Below, piece by piece: positions 44,817 through 55,862 of a stretch of 64,000 nt of DNA; position 1 is the stretch's first letter; every line of letters begins with the position of its first letter. The position numbers were made by a program, and so were the translations under genes. The notes beneath the pieces are model-generated. The model ran no database searches, was not told the DNA's origin, and worked only from the letters and a program-made list of their open reading frames with translations. Source of the DNA: Panicum virgatum (taxonomy: Eukaryota > Streptophyta > Magnoliopsida > Poales > Poaceae); the NCBI RefSeq assembly GCF_016808335.1, contig NC_053139.1, positions 34,679,954-34,743,953 of the forward strand, read 5' to 3'.

Positions 44817-46235
44817 TGTTGACGCTCCTTAGCGCCCCCGATTTATATACCGCAAGCGCACGGTTTCGTGTAGCTTTTCCCTCAGAGTATTTCCCCAAGG
44901 TTTATCAATCCACGGAACAAAAGAGACAAGAAACAATCTACTAGCATAGAGATTCCTTTGTGATGAGATGGTGAAAACGAATCTAATCTACTAAAAACGA
45001 CAAACACCGAAGGTAGCAAGAGAAAGTTAGAGATAACCAATCTAGATCACCTAGATCATGCATATGTTGTAATTCCAGCTAGATGAAGTGAAGTAAGGTA
45101 GATGTGAATCTCAATGAAAAGCCTCTTTAAACCCAAAATCTCCAATCCGATCCCTCGATACTCCGCCTACTCTATAGAGACGGCCTGTCACGACGCCCCC
45201 CTTTTGAACGAAATACCCTGAAGCAAGTCGAACCCCCTTTGGTAGTTCCGCCATGAACCTCTAGCCACCATGACTACAAGATCATGCTAAGTGATCTATC
45301 TCGATAATAGATCTAGGATGAAGCAAACCCAAAGAAAAGAACAAAATCGAAAGAGAGAACATGATCGCTAAACATTCGGAATCACAAATAACTTCACCAT
45401 GAATGAATGTACATCACAAGATCACAACCGGGGCCCTACCTTGATCTTGATGATCCTAGCTCCAGAACTCCGACGTGGTCTTCCTTGCAAGGTTCCCACG
45501 TCGGCTAGGGCGAACCCTAGACAACTAGCACAACCCTCGGCTCTCCGAGAGGTGCCCCTCTATCTTCCCTGCTCCTTGGCGTCGTCTTCCCGAATTGATC
45601 TCTGTGTGAACCTTAGAGAGGGTCTTTAAATAGCCTCAGGGAACCCTCGGTCAAAGGGGAGGTCGAACCGACCTAAAAAAGGGCTGGGCCGGCCGGCCCA
45701 ATGGGCCTAGGCCGGCCAGCCTGGCTCTTTCCTTCGCCGTCTCATGTTCATCTTTCTCCCCAAGTCTCCTGGAATCTTCTAGAGTTTATGTCTTTCACGA
45801 TTGCACCCCATTAGACGTCGTTATCTTCGAGATTTCTTCGAGGAAAAGGATAGGATGGAAAATCATTCCTTAAATATCTCTTTGCTTTGCTTAGCCCCGA
45901 ACTATCTTGATCTTATCTTGTGGGCTTTGTCCTTTGGGCTTCATTGGAGGGTGGATGTGCATGAACGGGCCTCTAATCATCATGGCCTTCGATCCTTTGT
46001 TCGGGCTTTGGCCTTCGTCTTTCTTCGTGTCATCGCGTGATCATGGGCCTCGTCATTTCATGCTCCAAAATTGGTCAAAAACCTGCAAAAACAAAGTACC
46101 TCCAAAATATATGTGCAAACACGAAAACGACCAATAATTGGGCCGAGGTTAGGATGGTTAGCGATTCTGATATTAAATTTATGCCATTATCAAAGTTAAA
46201 CAGGGGATAAAATGGATACTTAAGGAGCGCCAACA
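44817..46235 (-). repeat. Athila-like 3' LTR
   Basis: This is the partner of 54081-55500, with about the same length (1,419 versus 1,420). It contains the GGCCGGCCGGCC block near 45,688 and the 'gccccgaactatcttgatc' segment that reads almost identically in the other copy. Confidence 0.95.
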
Positions 46236-48240
46236 TTCCCCCATGCTTAAACCTTGCTCGTCCTCGAGTAAGTCTTTGATAAAAATCAGCGCTGCCTTTC
46301 AGTGTCCAATCCCTGCACTTGATCATACACGAGAAAACACAATGCTCCCAAAAATATTTTGCAGTTAATAGTTCAAGTTGTAAGACCGTCCACAGTGGAA
46401 GGAGCAAATGAAGGAGCAAATACACTGTTTGACACTGTAGATGTACTGTTTGGCACTGTAGACAGAGAGGGCGTGGGAAACGAGGAGGGAGCAAATTTGC
46501 TCTTGCTCCCTCCGCTGTGGTCAGCCTAACCAGCTTTTTTCAATGTGGAAGGTAGATACAAGTTAAATGCTTCCCCACAATTATTAAGCACATGCTCTCA
46601 AAATTAAACAAGTCTCAGAATTAAGAAAGTAAGTTCCATAAGTAATGCTAAACCAAGATCAATAATTCAAACCTCATTGCAATTTGCTCATGGAAACTCT
46701 CAGCTCATCTTGTCTCTCAATCTTGCTAGAACTACCTCCTTTCTTTCTCTCATATGTATGTGTGAGGCTTTATTTGGAGCTCTGGAAAGGTTAGTCCTAA
46801 CAAAAGATATTATAATCAAGATATTATTAAAACAAGAAATACTTCTTATGGATTTACCGAGACTCATCAAAAAGACCATTGGAAAATAATTTCTTTGTGG
46901 AGAGGGAGAGAATGGAACACACACTTTGGATGGTGGACATGTGCAAATGGCAACGGTTGATCCCAAGGCACAACTAAAGTCCTTGTTATCGGATTGCACA
47001 TGGTTGGAATAATTGAGCATAGAATAATCTTCAAAGTATCTAGAGTTTAATGAAGCAAACGGGACCGAGGAGCTTTTCATCATCATTCTTTTTTTTTCTT
47101 TTCTCTCTTTCTTTTTTCCTTTCTTTATTTTTGCTCCTCAGAACCGTTGGCAACACAATGCACTTACTCCACCTCCCCCCATGCTTGAACTTTTGCTTGT
47201 CCTCAAGCAATGAAGTGATGATAACTTGATGAAGTGAGTGCACAAAACCTTTATCAATTCTCTGGACTCAACTTTGGAATTCAAGGGCGCATCTCCTCGT
47301 GAAAGATTGAAGCCAACAGAGGAGGAAAAGGGGCAGGCCGGCCGGCCTAGGGGTGTTGGGCCGGCCGGCCGGCCTACTGCCTGTAGGCCTCCACTTCTTC
47401 GGATTTTTCTTCTGCGAACTCTTTGATGCTTCCCAAGCTTATGTTTTACTGAATTTTTCTCTTGATTCCACTGTTTTGCCGTCGAAATAAATATATACTC
47501 AATATATAGGTTGTGGTCAAGGAGGTGTTTCACAAAAAGATGTTTTTGGTTAGGGGTGGATATCCAGCGAGGTTTGCAATGTTCCCGGTATAGAAACTCA
47601 CAATGCATGGATAGAATGGCTAGCAAAAGAGAGATACGCAAAAATACGGAATGGTCAGCTTCTTAGTCTCGTACCAAAGACGATAAATCCTGAATTAATG
47701 CACCTGAAAATAATTCTTGCTCTATGGTTTGTTATGATGTATCATTTAGGCTTGTAGAAGGGTAGAGCAATTGCAAAAGGTATCATTGACAAGGTTAGCT
47801 CAAAATTAAATCCAAAATAAATTTTCCTCGACAAGCTTAAGTAAGAGAGCAAGAATAAAACATATGGGTCTTAATTTATCATAACCTCCACAATTGAATT
47901 AGCCGGTATTTAATTAATTTTAAGATCATGTTAGAGAGAGCATTAGTTTAATCATGCATAAACCAAGAACAAGAAAGTAGACAAAGTGGCAATGATCATC
48001 ATATTTTAACATGGCACAAACTTTCTATCATCATTACTAACCATAACATTAAAGCGTAGGTGATGCATTTATTTATCATGGTGATGAAAGCAAAAGAAAA
48101 CAATTTGCACACATGCTGAAAAATAAAAACAGAAAATTGCTACGCACACACAAGCTTGCACACATGCTGAAAATAAATGAAAAGAAATAGAAAAATCCAA
48201 ACCACACATGCGAGCATTTTATTCATGGTCTTGCCGTCGA
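46236..48240 (-). other. Athila-like 3' internal spacer
   Basis: No domain is recognised. A short frame at 47138-47641 is not supported by any motif. The region holds two GGCCGGCC-type blocks at 47336-47347 and 47359-47374 and a purine tract at the LTR edge. Confidence 0.5.
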
Positions 48241-49899
48241 TCAATCTCCTTGATTGGCTCTTGCGTTGTATCCTTGGTCATAATACTGCTGAAATGCTCC
48301 TCCATTAAATTGTTCCGGTGGCGCCAGGCCTAGAAGTCCCATTTGATATGCGATTCCCACGGTTCCATCTTCTAGTTGGGTTGTGTGCCTCCGGATGGCG
48401 TCTATATCTTCCATGTTTCTTCTTGCATAGGCACCCATGATTCTCATTCCTTGTTCCGGTTGAGGGAGGTCAAAATATTGTGCTCCAAATGACGGGTCGG
48501 GCATTTCTCCTTGGTATGACGAGGGTGGGTAGCCGTAGTTGCTAAATGGTGGGGGCGCCGCCGCAGCATGCCCCCATGCTTGTTCTTGGCTTCCTTCCCA
48601 TTGACTCGTCCATCCTTGCGGGTATCCTTGTCCACTTGATGCACCTTGAAATTCATTCCTCCAATAAGCGGAACTTGGTGGTGGAAGGTTTACTTCCAAG
48701 TCTTCTTGTTGTGCCGATGCCGATGTTCCTTCAATTAACCTTCCTCTTTTTGATTTCTTCACCTTTTTTCTAATATTTTCAACTCGCCAATCAGTTCTCC
48801 CTCTTGCAAATAATTTCAGCCTTTGATCGGAGAGGGAAATATCCATCTCAAAAATAGTGAATCCCTTCTTTTCATCCCCTCCGATATAATGGCATTGCCT
48901 CAAATGTTCAATCCCAATATCTCTTCCCGGGACATAAAATTTTTGGATCACTTGTAATCTCGGATTCATGGCTCGGGCTATCATTGTGAGATAACACCCC
49001 GAACCAACTTCTCCCGTACCGGATGATGCTTCACAAATCCAACTTTCAACAATGATGTAGGTGGGATCAATTACTTGCTTCTTCACCAATGCAGCATACA
49101 TCCAATTTAATTCTTGATCGGTGACCTTCGATTCTCTCATCCTCCCGAGAATTCTCTTGCTCAACCAAGAGTGGAATATTTGGAGGGTCACATTACTTGT
49201 ATTTTTCCTTTGGCGGTTGACATCTTTTGCTATTTTTGTCCAAAATTCATCAAGCTCTCCATCTTCAACTTGCACCATTTCATATGCATTACTTTTGAAT
49301 CCGAGCAACCTTCCTATTTCTCCACAGGTGATTACTTTCTCTTCATTCTTGAGCCGAAATTTCAGACATGGAACTTCTTCATCATCCACCACTTCCGTTG
49401 ATTTTTCTAATGTCATGAACATCTCAAGAGCCACTTCTTCTTGCATATCTACCGTGACACCATCGGAAAATAACTTACAACCGATGTTCTCCAAGAGCTC
49501 ATAGATGTCATGATGAAATCCCAGCTTCTCCAATGCTTCATCATCAAAATCATAATTTGCTCGCAGTCTTCCTTTCATGAACTTGAGCCTTTCTTCTTCT
49601 TCCTTCGACAAGATAATAAACCCATATTCTGAATTCTTGGGTTTGTATGGCGGTGGTGCGGATGACCTTGTCGAACGTCGTGGAGGAGGTGGTATCCCTT
49701 CGGTGAATCTCATGGAGGAGCTTCTCGGGTCTCTCATCCCACCAAGGAGCAGCATGTCGCTCCTCGGTGCGGGGTTGTCTTCCTCCATGCTCCGCGAAGA
49801 CTCGGAGACCGAGTGCCTCCGCGAAGAACTTGCCGATGCGTCGGATGTTGATGAACGCGTCCTTCTCCTCCCGGTGATGAACTTCATGAGGCCACTCAT
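48241..49899 (-). CDS. Athila ORF1-like protein of the nested element
   Basis: The frame is open from the ATG at 49899 (MSGLMKFITGRRRTRSSTSD) to the stop at 48241, about 552 residues, with no lesion. The middle resembles the Athila ORF1 / plant transposon protein family: LEKLGFHHDIYELLENIGCK, VALEMFMTLEKS, ITCGEIGRLLGFKSN, then ILGRMRESKVTDQELNWMYA and YLTMIARAMNP. A basic patch (KKVKKSKRGR) and a Gln/Gly/Tyr-rich tail follow. The family's function is not known to me; it sits in the env-like position of Athila elements. There is no signal peptide or membrane segment. It is the only undamaged frame of the element. Confidence 0.75.
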   Translation of the reverse strand: MSGLMKFITGRRRTRSSTSDASASSSRRHSVSESSRSMEEDNPAPRSDMLLLGGMRDPRSSSMRFTEGIPPPPRRSTRSSAPPPYKPKNSEYGFIILSKEEEERLKFMKGRLRANYDFDDEALEKLGFHHDIYELLENIGCKLFSDGVTVDMQEEVALEMFMTLEKSTEVVDDEEVPCLKFRLKNEEKVITCGEIGRLLGFKSNAYEMVQVEDGELDEFWTKIAKDVNRQRKNTSNVTLQIFHSWLSKRILGRMRESKVTDQELNWMYAALVKKQVIDPTYIIVESWICEASSGTGEVGSGCYLTMIARAMNPRLQVIQKFYVPGRDIGIEHLRQCHYIGGDEKKGFTIFEMDISLSDQRLKLFARGRTDWRVENIRKKVKKSKRGRLIEGTSASAQQEDLEVNLPPPSSAYWRNEFQGASSGQGYPQGWTSQWEGSQEQAWGHAAAAPPPFSNYGYPPSSYQGEMPDPSFGAQYFDLPQPEQGMRIMGAYARRNMEDIDAIRRHTTQLEDGTVGIAYQMGLLGLAPPEQFNGGAFQQYYDQGYNARANQGD

Positions 49900-49999
49900 G
49901 GTGACGCCTTGCTGCACACACTCAAAAACAAACACACCGGGGGTTTCTTGCCGGCGAGAGAACAATATATCGAAGAGTGGAACAAACTAGGAATTGTGG

Positions 50000-51309
50000 T
50001 GAATTTTCTGAAATTTTTGGAGTAGATTTTGGTGGACGAATTTTTTTCAGGGCTCTAACTGATGTTTCTGGGCGAAGAACTTGAAGAACATAAGCAAGGA
50101 ATTGAATGAGGAGTGCACCTGTCAAAGGGGAGCACCAGAGCTCTTAAAAAGGGGCCAGGCCGGCCGGCCTAGGGTGTTTTTAGCTCTCCTCCACTTCAAT
50201 TTTCTCTGGTGGCATCCTGGTGCAATTATTCGCTTCTATCCAGTACATCTTGCATGCTTTGCACCGTCCAAATCCCGTGAACCACTCCTTCTTTGCCTTT
50301 GATGTCCACTTGCAACATTATTTCTCCACTTTGTGTCATTCACCTTGTCCCATGCTTCATCATTCATCACATGGTGCCATCTTTGCTGAAAATCACATGT
50401 CCTTCCCATGCATCGCTGCTCCCTCCTTTGAATTATTTGCATGTGGTGGTAGGTAGAGAGCACAACTATTTCCCGTGAACTCACCTTGATCAATGGATGT
50501 TAATCAAGCACATAAACCCTTTCCAAATCATGCTTAGATGTTTAATCCTCCTCTAACTTCGAAATTTTAGAATTGACTCAAAGCATGCAATGAGTTTAAA
50601 TGAATAATTAGAGGGGAATTGAAACATCTTTACATTTGTAAGTCGAAAAATATTTCCCGACTACATTAATTTTGGTTGCATCGGAACCGTTCACTTTCAT
50701 GAATTGATGGCGAACAATCTCGAATTCAACCGTGGGTCTTGGGTTTAGGTTCTAATTTTTGCCAAAACGAGGAAGAGATTTTTGAAAAAAGGAATAGATA
50801 AAGTTAGGAAAATTCTAATCCTATGGTGATGAAACTGAAAATTCTCTTCTATGCTTGCGCGAACCTACGCATCAAAAATTTAAGTAATATAAACATAGCG
50901 CGGCTCTACTCGTGTGTTTTATCTCAACTTGGTCCGGCCGTCATGGACAGGACAGTCGCCAAAAATAGGTATGGAATTTTGGATGTGTCTTTCTCAAGAA
51001 GAGGCAAATAAATCATAGGATGGCTCATGTCATTGGTTTAAAATAAGAAATAACATCGGAATGACCGAGCGAATAAAATCTAAATCGAATTGTTCGACAA
51101 AACGACCAATTGTTCAAAAGTATATCATGTTCTTGTGTAGCAAAATTCTCGACTCACTTACCTAAACTTTTCGCGGGTTTTCCTCCCGGCAGCTTATTCT
51201 TGACTCGACGAATGGGTTGAACTCCCGGCAGCTTTATTCTTAACTTGACGAACGGGTTGCCTCCCGCAAAGCGCTTCGTTTATAGTCTATAGCTCGACTT
51301 TCTTCTTCT
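50000..51309 (-). other. Athila-like internal spacer where pol would be
   Basis: About 1.3 kb lies between the gag-protease stop and the next frame. I searched both strands for RT (xxDD), RNase H (DAS) and integrase motifs and found none. It contains one GGCCGGCCGGCC block at 50158-50169. Confidence 0.6.
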
Positions 51310-53826
51310 TCACTTCGGACCAACGCTCGGTGATGGCGCTGCAGTCTTGGGTACCCACTTCCGCACAATCCTTGGTGCGGGTTTGTCTTCTACGTTAGTC
51401 ATCTTTTTGGTCTTCACAGGCGGGCTTTTAGCTTTCTTCTTGACGGGTGCAACGATCTTCTTTGTCGCGATGGACGCGATGACTTCTATCTCCTTCTTTG
51501 CTTCCTTCTTGTTTGGCTCCTCTTCTTTCTTTGGCTTCTCCTTTGTGACACGGCGGTGAGGCGGAACATATTTGATATTGATCATGTTGCATACCTCGAG
51601 GCGTGGACGAAACTTGAATTCGCTTGTGGTGCCATTGATGTCGAACTTTATCTCCCCCTTGCCAACATCGATGTTCGCCCTTGCGGTCTTGAGGAAAGAC
51701 CTCCCAAGTATGAGAGGTGCCTTGCTCCCTTCTCCCATATCGAGAATCACAAAGTCAACGGGGACTAAGTGTTCTCCAATCTTCACGGGCATGTCTTCGG
51801 CGATTCCCAAAGGATAGCGAACGGAATTGTCCGCTAACTCTAGGCACATGGCGGTGGGCTCCTAATCTAGTAAGCATAGCTTCTCGAACACATTTTTGGG
51901 CATGACGCTCACACTTGCACCGAGATCACAAAGTGCTCTTTCGAACATAAGAGATCCAATGGAACACGGGATGGTAGGACATTCGGGGTCCCTCTTCTTT
52001 TCAGGAGCTTCATTAGCAATTGCCGCGCTACATTCCTTGGTTAGCTTGATAGTGCTTGGCGGTACCTCGCGCTTGTTTCCCATGATGTCTTTGAAGTAGC
52101 GAGAATACGTCGGAACTTGTAGAGCGTCCAAGAGTGGCATATTGATGCTCAACCTACATACCATGTCAACAAATTTGTTGAATTGCTCATCTTCATGTTT
52201 ACCTTTGCGGTATCGTGGCCTTGGCGGTAGAATCTTGGTGTCTATATCATCTAGCTCAAACTCCGGCTCTTCAGTGACTATCTCTGGCATAGGAGTAGGT
52301 GCCTTCTCCTTGATGATGGTCTCTACTTCAACTCTTGGCTTAGGCTTCCTTGCTCCCGCCGTATGTTCGGGTTCTTCGGTCTCCGTTCCCGAGCGAGTTT
52401 GAATTGCCTTTGCCGTCTCCGGACTTTGAGGTTGCCCGGGCAATTTTCCTTCATTGCTAGATAAGCGTCCGGCGAGCTGGGCTACTTGTGTTTCTAGCAT
52501 CTTCATCATGTTGAGTACTTGAAGGTGAGAGCTCCCGACCTTTGTCACCTTGCCATCAATGTTCTCCAAGATCTTGTCCATAGCCTTGAACTTGGTGACG
52601 GTGTCCTTGTTGATCTTGCCTTGCTCCTCCATGAACTCCTTCAATTGTATACGAAGAGGCACCGAGTTTTGAATGGAAGAGCTTGCATTAAATTGGGGTC
52701 TACCTTGCCCGTAGCGGAAGTTGGTTGGCGGAATCCATTCTCCCTTCTTCATATAGTCGAGCATCTTGGCTTCCTCCGGGCAATTCTTTTGGACATGGCC
52801 GTACTCTCCACATTCTTCACATGTAGACCTTGCTTCGGCCGCCTTTAAATCGATAGCTTGGGCTTCTCTCTTTTCCACTTCCATCTTCTCCAACCTTCTC
52901 ATGAGCAAGTCGATCTTTCCTTCTAGCACTTCTTCGCGTTCCACTTGTAATACACTCTTCACGGCGCCCACGGCTTGGAGTGGTTGTAGGCGCCCCGATG
53001 ATGCCCATGCGTCATTGTCCGCCACCTTCTTGAATAGCTTGAAAACTTGAGTAGGCGTGAGCTCAATGATAGAACCTACGGCCGATGCGTCAATGATCCC
53101 CCTTGATGCAGTAGTGAGGCCTTGATAGAACTTCTGGACCACATCCTCCCTTGAAAACTTGTGATGAGGTACGGCGCGGATGTAGTCATTGAAGCGCTCA
53201 TAGGCTTCCGCAATAGTCTCCGTCGGGGCTTGCGCGAATGTTGCAATCTTGTTGCGCAGAATCTGGGTCTTGCACGGCGAGTAGAACTCCGTCATGAATT
53301 CTTTAATCAAGGACTCCCAATTTTGCACCGTGCGCAGTGGTAGAGAATGAAACCATTGCAGCGCTCTCCCAAGTAGAGAGAACGGAAAGAGCCTCGCTCT
53401 TATTTGATCTTGAGTCATCCCTTGCATGTCAAAGGTGCGGCATAGTTGGAGGAACGCTTGAAGATGTAGATTAGCGTCTTATTTTCCAGTGAAGGGCGAG
53501 CTTTGCACCATCCTTATGATTGAAGTTTTGATCTCGAACGGTACTCCAATGTTGTCGAGATTTTGGATCGGCAAGTCCCGAACGTCCAGAGTGCAAAGCT
53601 CTCCGATCGTACGCTCCGGCTCCGGTAGCGCCATCCCTTGGTGAAGTGGCGCCTCCTTTGGACTTGTTGGTGGAGTTACTTGAGGTGAAGACGATGAATC
53701 GTCGGCTTCAACTTTTGGCTCTACTAGTTCCGGCTTCCTTGATCGTGCTTCTCGTCTCCTTTGCCTGTAAATTTTTTCTGGATCATCCACAAAATTTTCG
53801 GGTTTGTTGGAGAGGCTCCCGTCCAT
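51310..53826 (-). pseudogene. Athila-like gag-protease polyprotein with two stops
   Basis: One frame runs from the ATG at 53826 (MDGSLSNKPENFVDDPEKIY) to the stop at 51310, 838 codons, with TAA at 53479 and TAG at 51862. Gag carries ARLFPFSLLGRALQWFHSLP and the zinc knuckle CEECGEYGHVQKNC. The protease has CDLGASVSVMP (catalytic Asp in DLG, the Athila form) and PLILGRSFLKTARANIDVGK. The C-terminus is a Lys/Pro-rich tail that ends without entering an RT domain, so the loss of pol is downstream of a proper stop. Gag packages RNA, and the protease would mature the particle. Confidence 0.9.
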
Positions 53827-54055
53827 CTCCTGTTAGGGGTTAGTGAAAAAGAAAAATATATACGAGATCTAAAAGATGAACATAAAAGAAAAATAAAGCA
53901 AAATAAAGCAAACTCTAGCTTAGATTGATTTTTGTGGGATAGATCTTTTTTTTAGTTAGTTAGCTCAGAAAAATAAGAGATCTAAAAAAAGGTCAAAAAG
54001 AAAAATCAAGAAATATTTACGAATGCAAGTAAGATTGGATCTTAAATCGATGGTT

Positions 54056-54072
54056 CCCCGGCAACGGCGCCA
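54056..54072 (-). other. Athila-like primer-binding site, Asp-tRNA type
   Basis: The minus strand reads TGGCGCCGTTGCCGGGG, the reverse complement of the 3' end of plant aspartate tRNA. This primer is characteristic of the Athila and Tat lineages. Confidence 0.88.
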
Positions 54073-54080
54073 GAAAAGCT

Positions 54081-55500
54081 TGTTGACGCTCCTTAACGCC
54101 CTCGATTTATATACCGCAAGCGCACGATTTCGTGTAGCTTTTCCCTCAAAGTATTCCCCCAAGGTTTATCAATCTACGGAACCAAAGAGACAAGAAACAA
54201 TCTACTAGCATAGAGATTCCTTTGTGATGAGATGGTGAAAACGAATCTAATCTACTAAAAACGACAAACACCGAACGTAGCAAGAGAAAGTTAGAGATAA
54301 CCAATCTAGATCACCTAGATCATGCATATGTTGTAATTCCAGCTAGATGAAGTGAAGTAAGGTAGATGTGAATCTCAATGAAAAGCCTCTTTAAACCCAA
54401 AATCTCCAATCCGATCCCTCGATACTCCGCCTACTCTATGGAGACGGCATGTCACGACGCCCCCCTTTTGAACGAAATACCCTGAAGCAAGTCGAACCCC
54501 CTTTGGTAGTTCCGCCATGAACCTCTAGCCACCATGACTACAAGATCATGCTAAGCGATCTATCTCGATAATAGATCTAGGATGAAGCAAACCCAAAGAA
54601 AAGAACGAAATCGAAAGAGAGAACATGGTCGCTAAACATTCGGAATCACAAATAACTTCACCATGAATGATTGTACATCACAAGATCACAACCGGGGCCC
54701 TACCTTGATCTTGATGATCCTAGCTCCAGAACTCGGACGTGGTCTTCCTTGCAAGGTTCCCACGTCGGCTAGGGCGAACCCTAGACAACTAGCACGACCC
54801 TCGGCTCTCCGAGAGGTGTCCCTCTATCTTCCCTGCTCCTTGGCGTCATCTTCCCGAATTGATCTCTGCGTGAACCTTAGGGAGGGGTCTTTAAATAGCC
54901 TCAGGGAACCCTCGGTCAAAGGGGAGGCCGAACCGACCTAAAAAAGGGCTGGGCCGGCCGGCCCAATGGGCCTAGGCCAGCCAGCGTGGCTCTTTCCTTC
55001 GCCGTCTCGTGTTCATCTTTCTCCCCAAGTCTCCTGGAATATTCTAGAGTTTATGTCTTTCACGATTGCACCCCATTAGACGTCGTTATCTTCGAGATTT
55101 CTTCGAAGAAAAGGATAGGATAGAAAATCCTTCCTTAAATATCTCTTTGCTTTGCTTAGCCCCGAAGTATCTTGATCTTATCTTGTGGGCTTTGTCCTTT
55201 GGGCTTCATTGGACGGTGGATGTGCATGAACGGGCCTCTAATCATCATGGCATTCAATCCTTTGTTCGGGCTTTGGCCTTCGTCTTTCTTCGTGTCATCG
55301 CGTGATCGTGGGCCTCGCCATTTCATGCTCCAAAATTGGTCAAAAACCTGCAAAAACAAAGTACCTCCAAAATATATGTGCAAACGCGAAAACGACCAAT
55401 AATTGGGCCGAGGTTAGGATGGTTAACGATTCTGATATTAAATTTATGCCATTATCAAAGTTAAACAGGGGATAAAATGGATACTTAAGGAGCGCCAACA
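54081..55500 (-). repeat. Athila-like 5' LTR
   Basis: On the minus strand it starts TGTTGGCGCTCCTTAAG at 55500 and ends GAGCGTCAACA at 54081. It is followed within 8 bases by the primer-binding site. Confidence 0.95.
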
Positions 55501-55505
55501 TAGAG

Positions 55506-55649
55506 GAAGAACCCGAAGAAACCCATTGGGACAGAGGCACTCAGACTGAAGAGGAAGAACCCGAAGAAACCCATTGGGATATAGGCACTCAGACTGAAGA
55601 GGAATAACCTGAAGAAACCCATTGGGATAAGGGTACTCAGACTAAAGAT
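55506..55649 (+). repeat. 48-bp tandem repeat, three units, in orf0a
   Basis: The units are 55506-55553, 55554-55601 and 55602-55649. The first two differ at two positions and the third is more diverged. Each encodes 16 acidic residues (EEPEETHWD, then R, I or K, then GTQT). The Athila-like element inserted exactly at the left edge of the first unit. Confidence 0.9.
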
Positions 55650-55862
55650 GATGTGATGGATCAATACCTTCCACCAAAGAAGCGCCCTATTCGGATCGAG
55701 GAAGAGTTCCCATGATAGGAGTAGCACTCCGAGCAAGAACCCTATCCTTATAATCTTGTATCCATGAAATCTGTATTCCCCATATTGCAGTAATAAATAC
55801 CATCTGTTCCCTTTGTACCCGAACACTCGTGCAAAATCTGTTCACCCTATCTTTGTTTTCAA

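Larger units (their letters stand above)
44817..55500 (-). mobile_element. Athila-like Ty3/gypsy element lacking pol, nested in the chromovirus
   Basis: LTRs at 44817-46235 (3') and 54081-55500 (5') end in TGTTG..CAACA, with target duplication TAGAG at 44812-44816 and 55501-55505. On the minus strand it has an Asp-tRNA primer site, a gag-protease frame, then about 1.4 kb without polymerase motifs, an Athila ORF1-like frame, a 2-kb spacer, and a polypurine tract (CATGGGGGAA near 46236-46247). No RT, RNase H or integrase was found in any frame. The LTRs differ by roughly 2-3% by eye. It would depend on proteins from an autonomous relative. Confidence 0.93.
44202..55715 (+). pseudogene. Chromovirus orf0a, split by the Athila-like element
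   Basis: The coding parts are 44202-44816 and 55506-55715. They join in frame once the nested element and one TAGAG copy are removed. The N-terminal domain (CHTEPGLSKLLILSLERIGV, YVYREYDSRGTLRC, TRYPDVDPW) is followed by TAG at 44622, then a coiled-coil-like part (HEQVAQLKQQIHKAEKATQE). Next come three 16-residue acidic repeats of the type EEPEETHWD-x-GTQT with a TAA in the third, then KKRPIRIEEEFP and a stop. The start codon is ACG at 44202, where orf0b has ATG, so translation would be lost. The function of orf0 in this lineage is not known to me. Confidence 0.75.

Noticed and set aside
47138..47641. 167-codon minus-strand ORF as an extra gene of the Athila-like element
   Set aside because: No domain, low-complexity segments, and it crosses the GGCCGGCC blocks; no evidence of coding.
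55506..55649. CRISPR-like repeats
   Set aside because: Three contiguous units without spacers inside a coding frame in a eukaryotic retrotransposon; an ordinary coding minisatellite.
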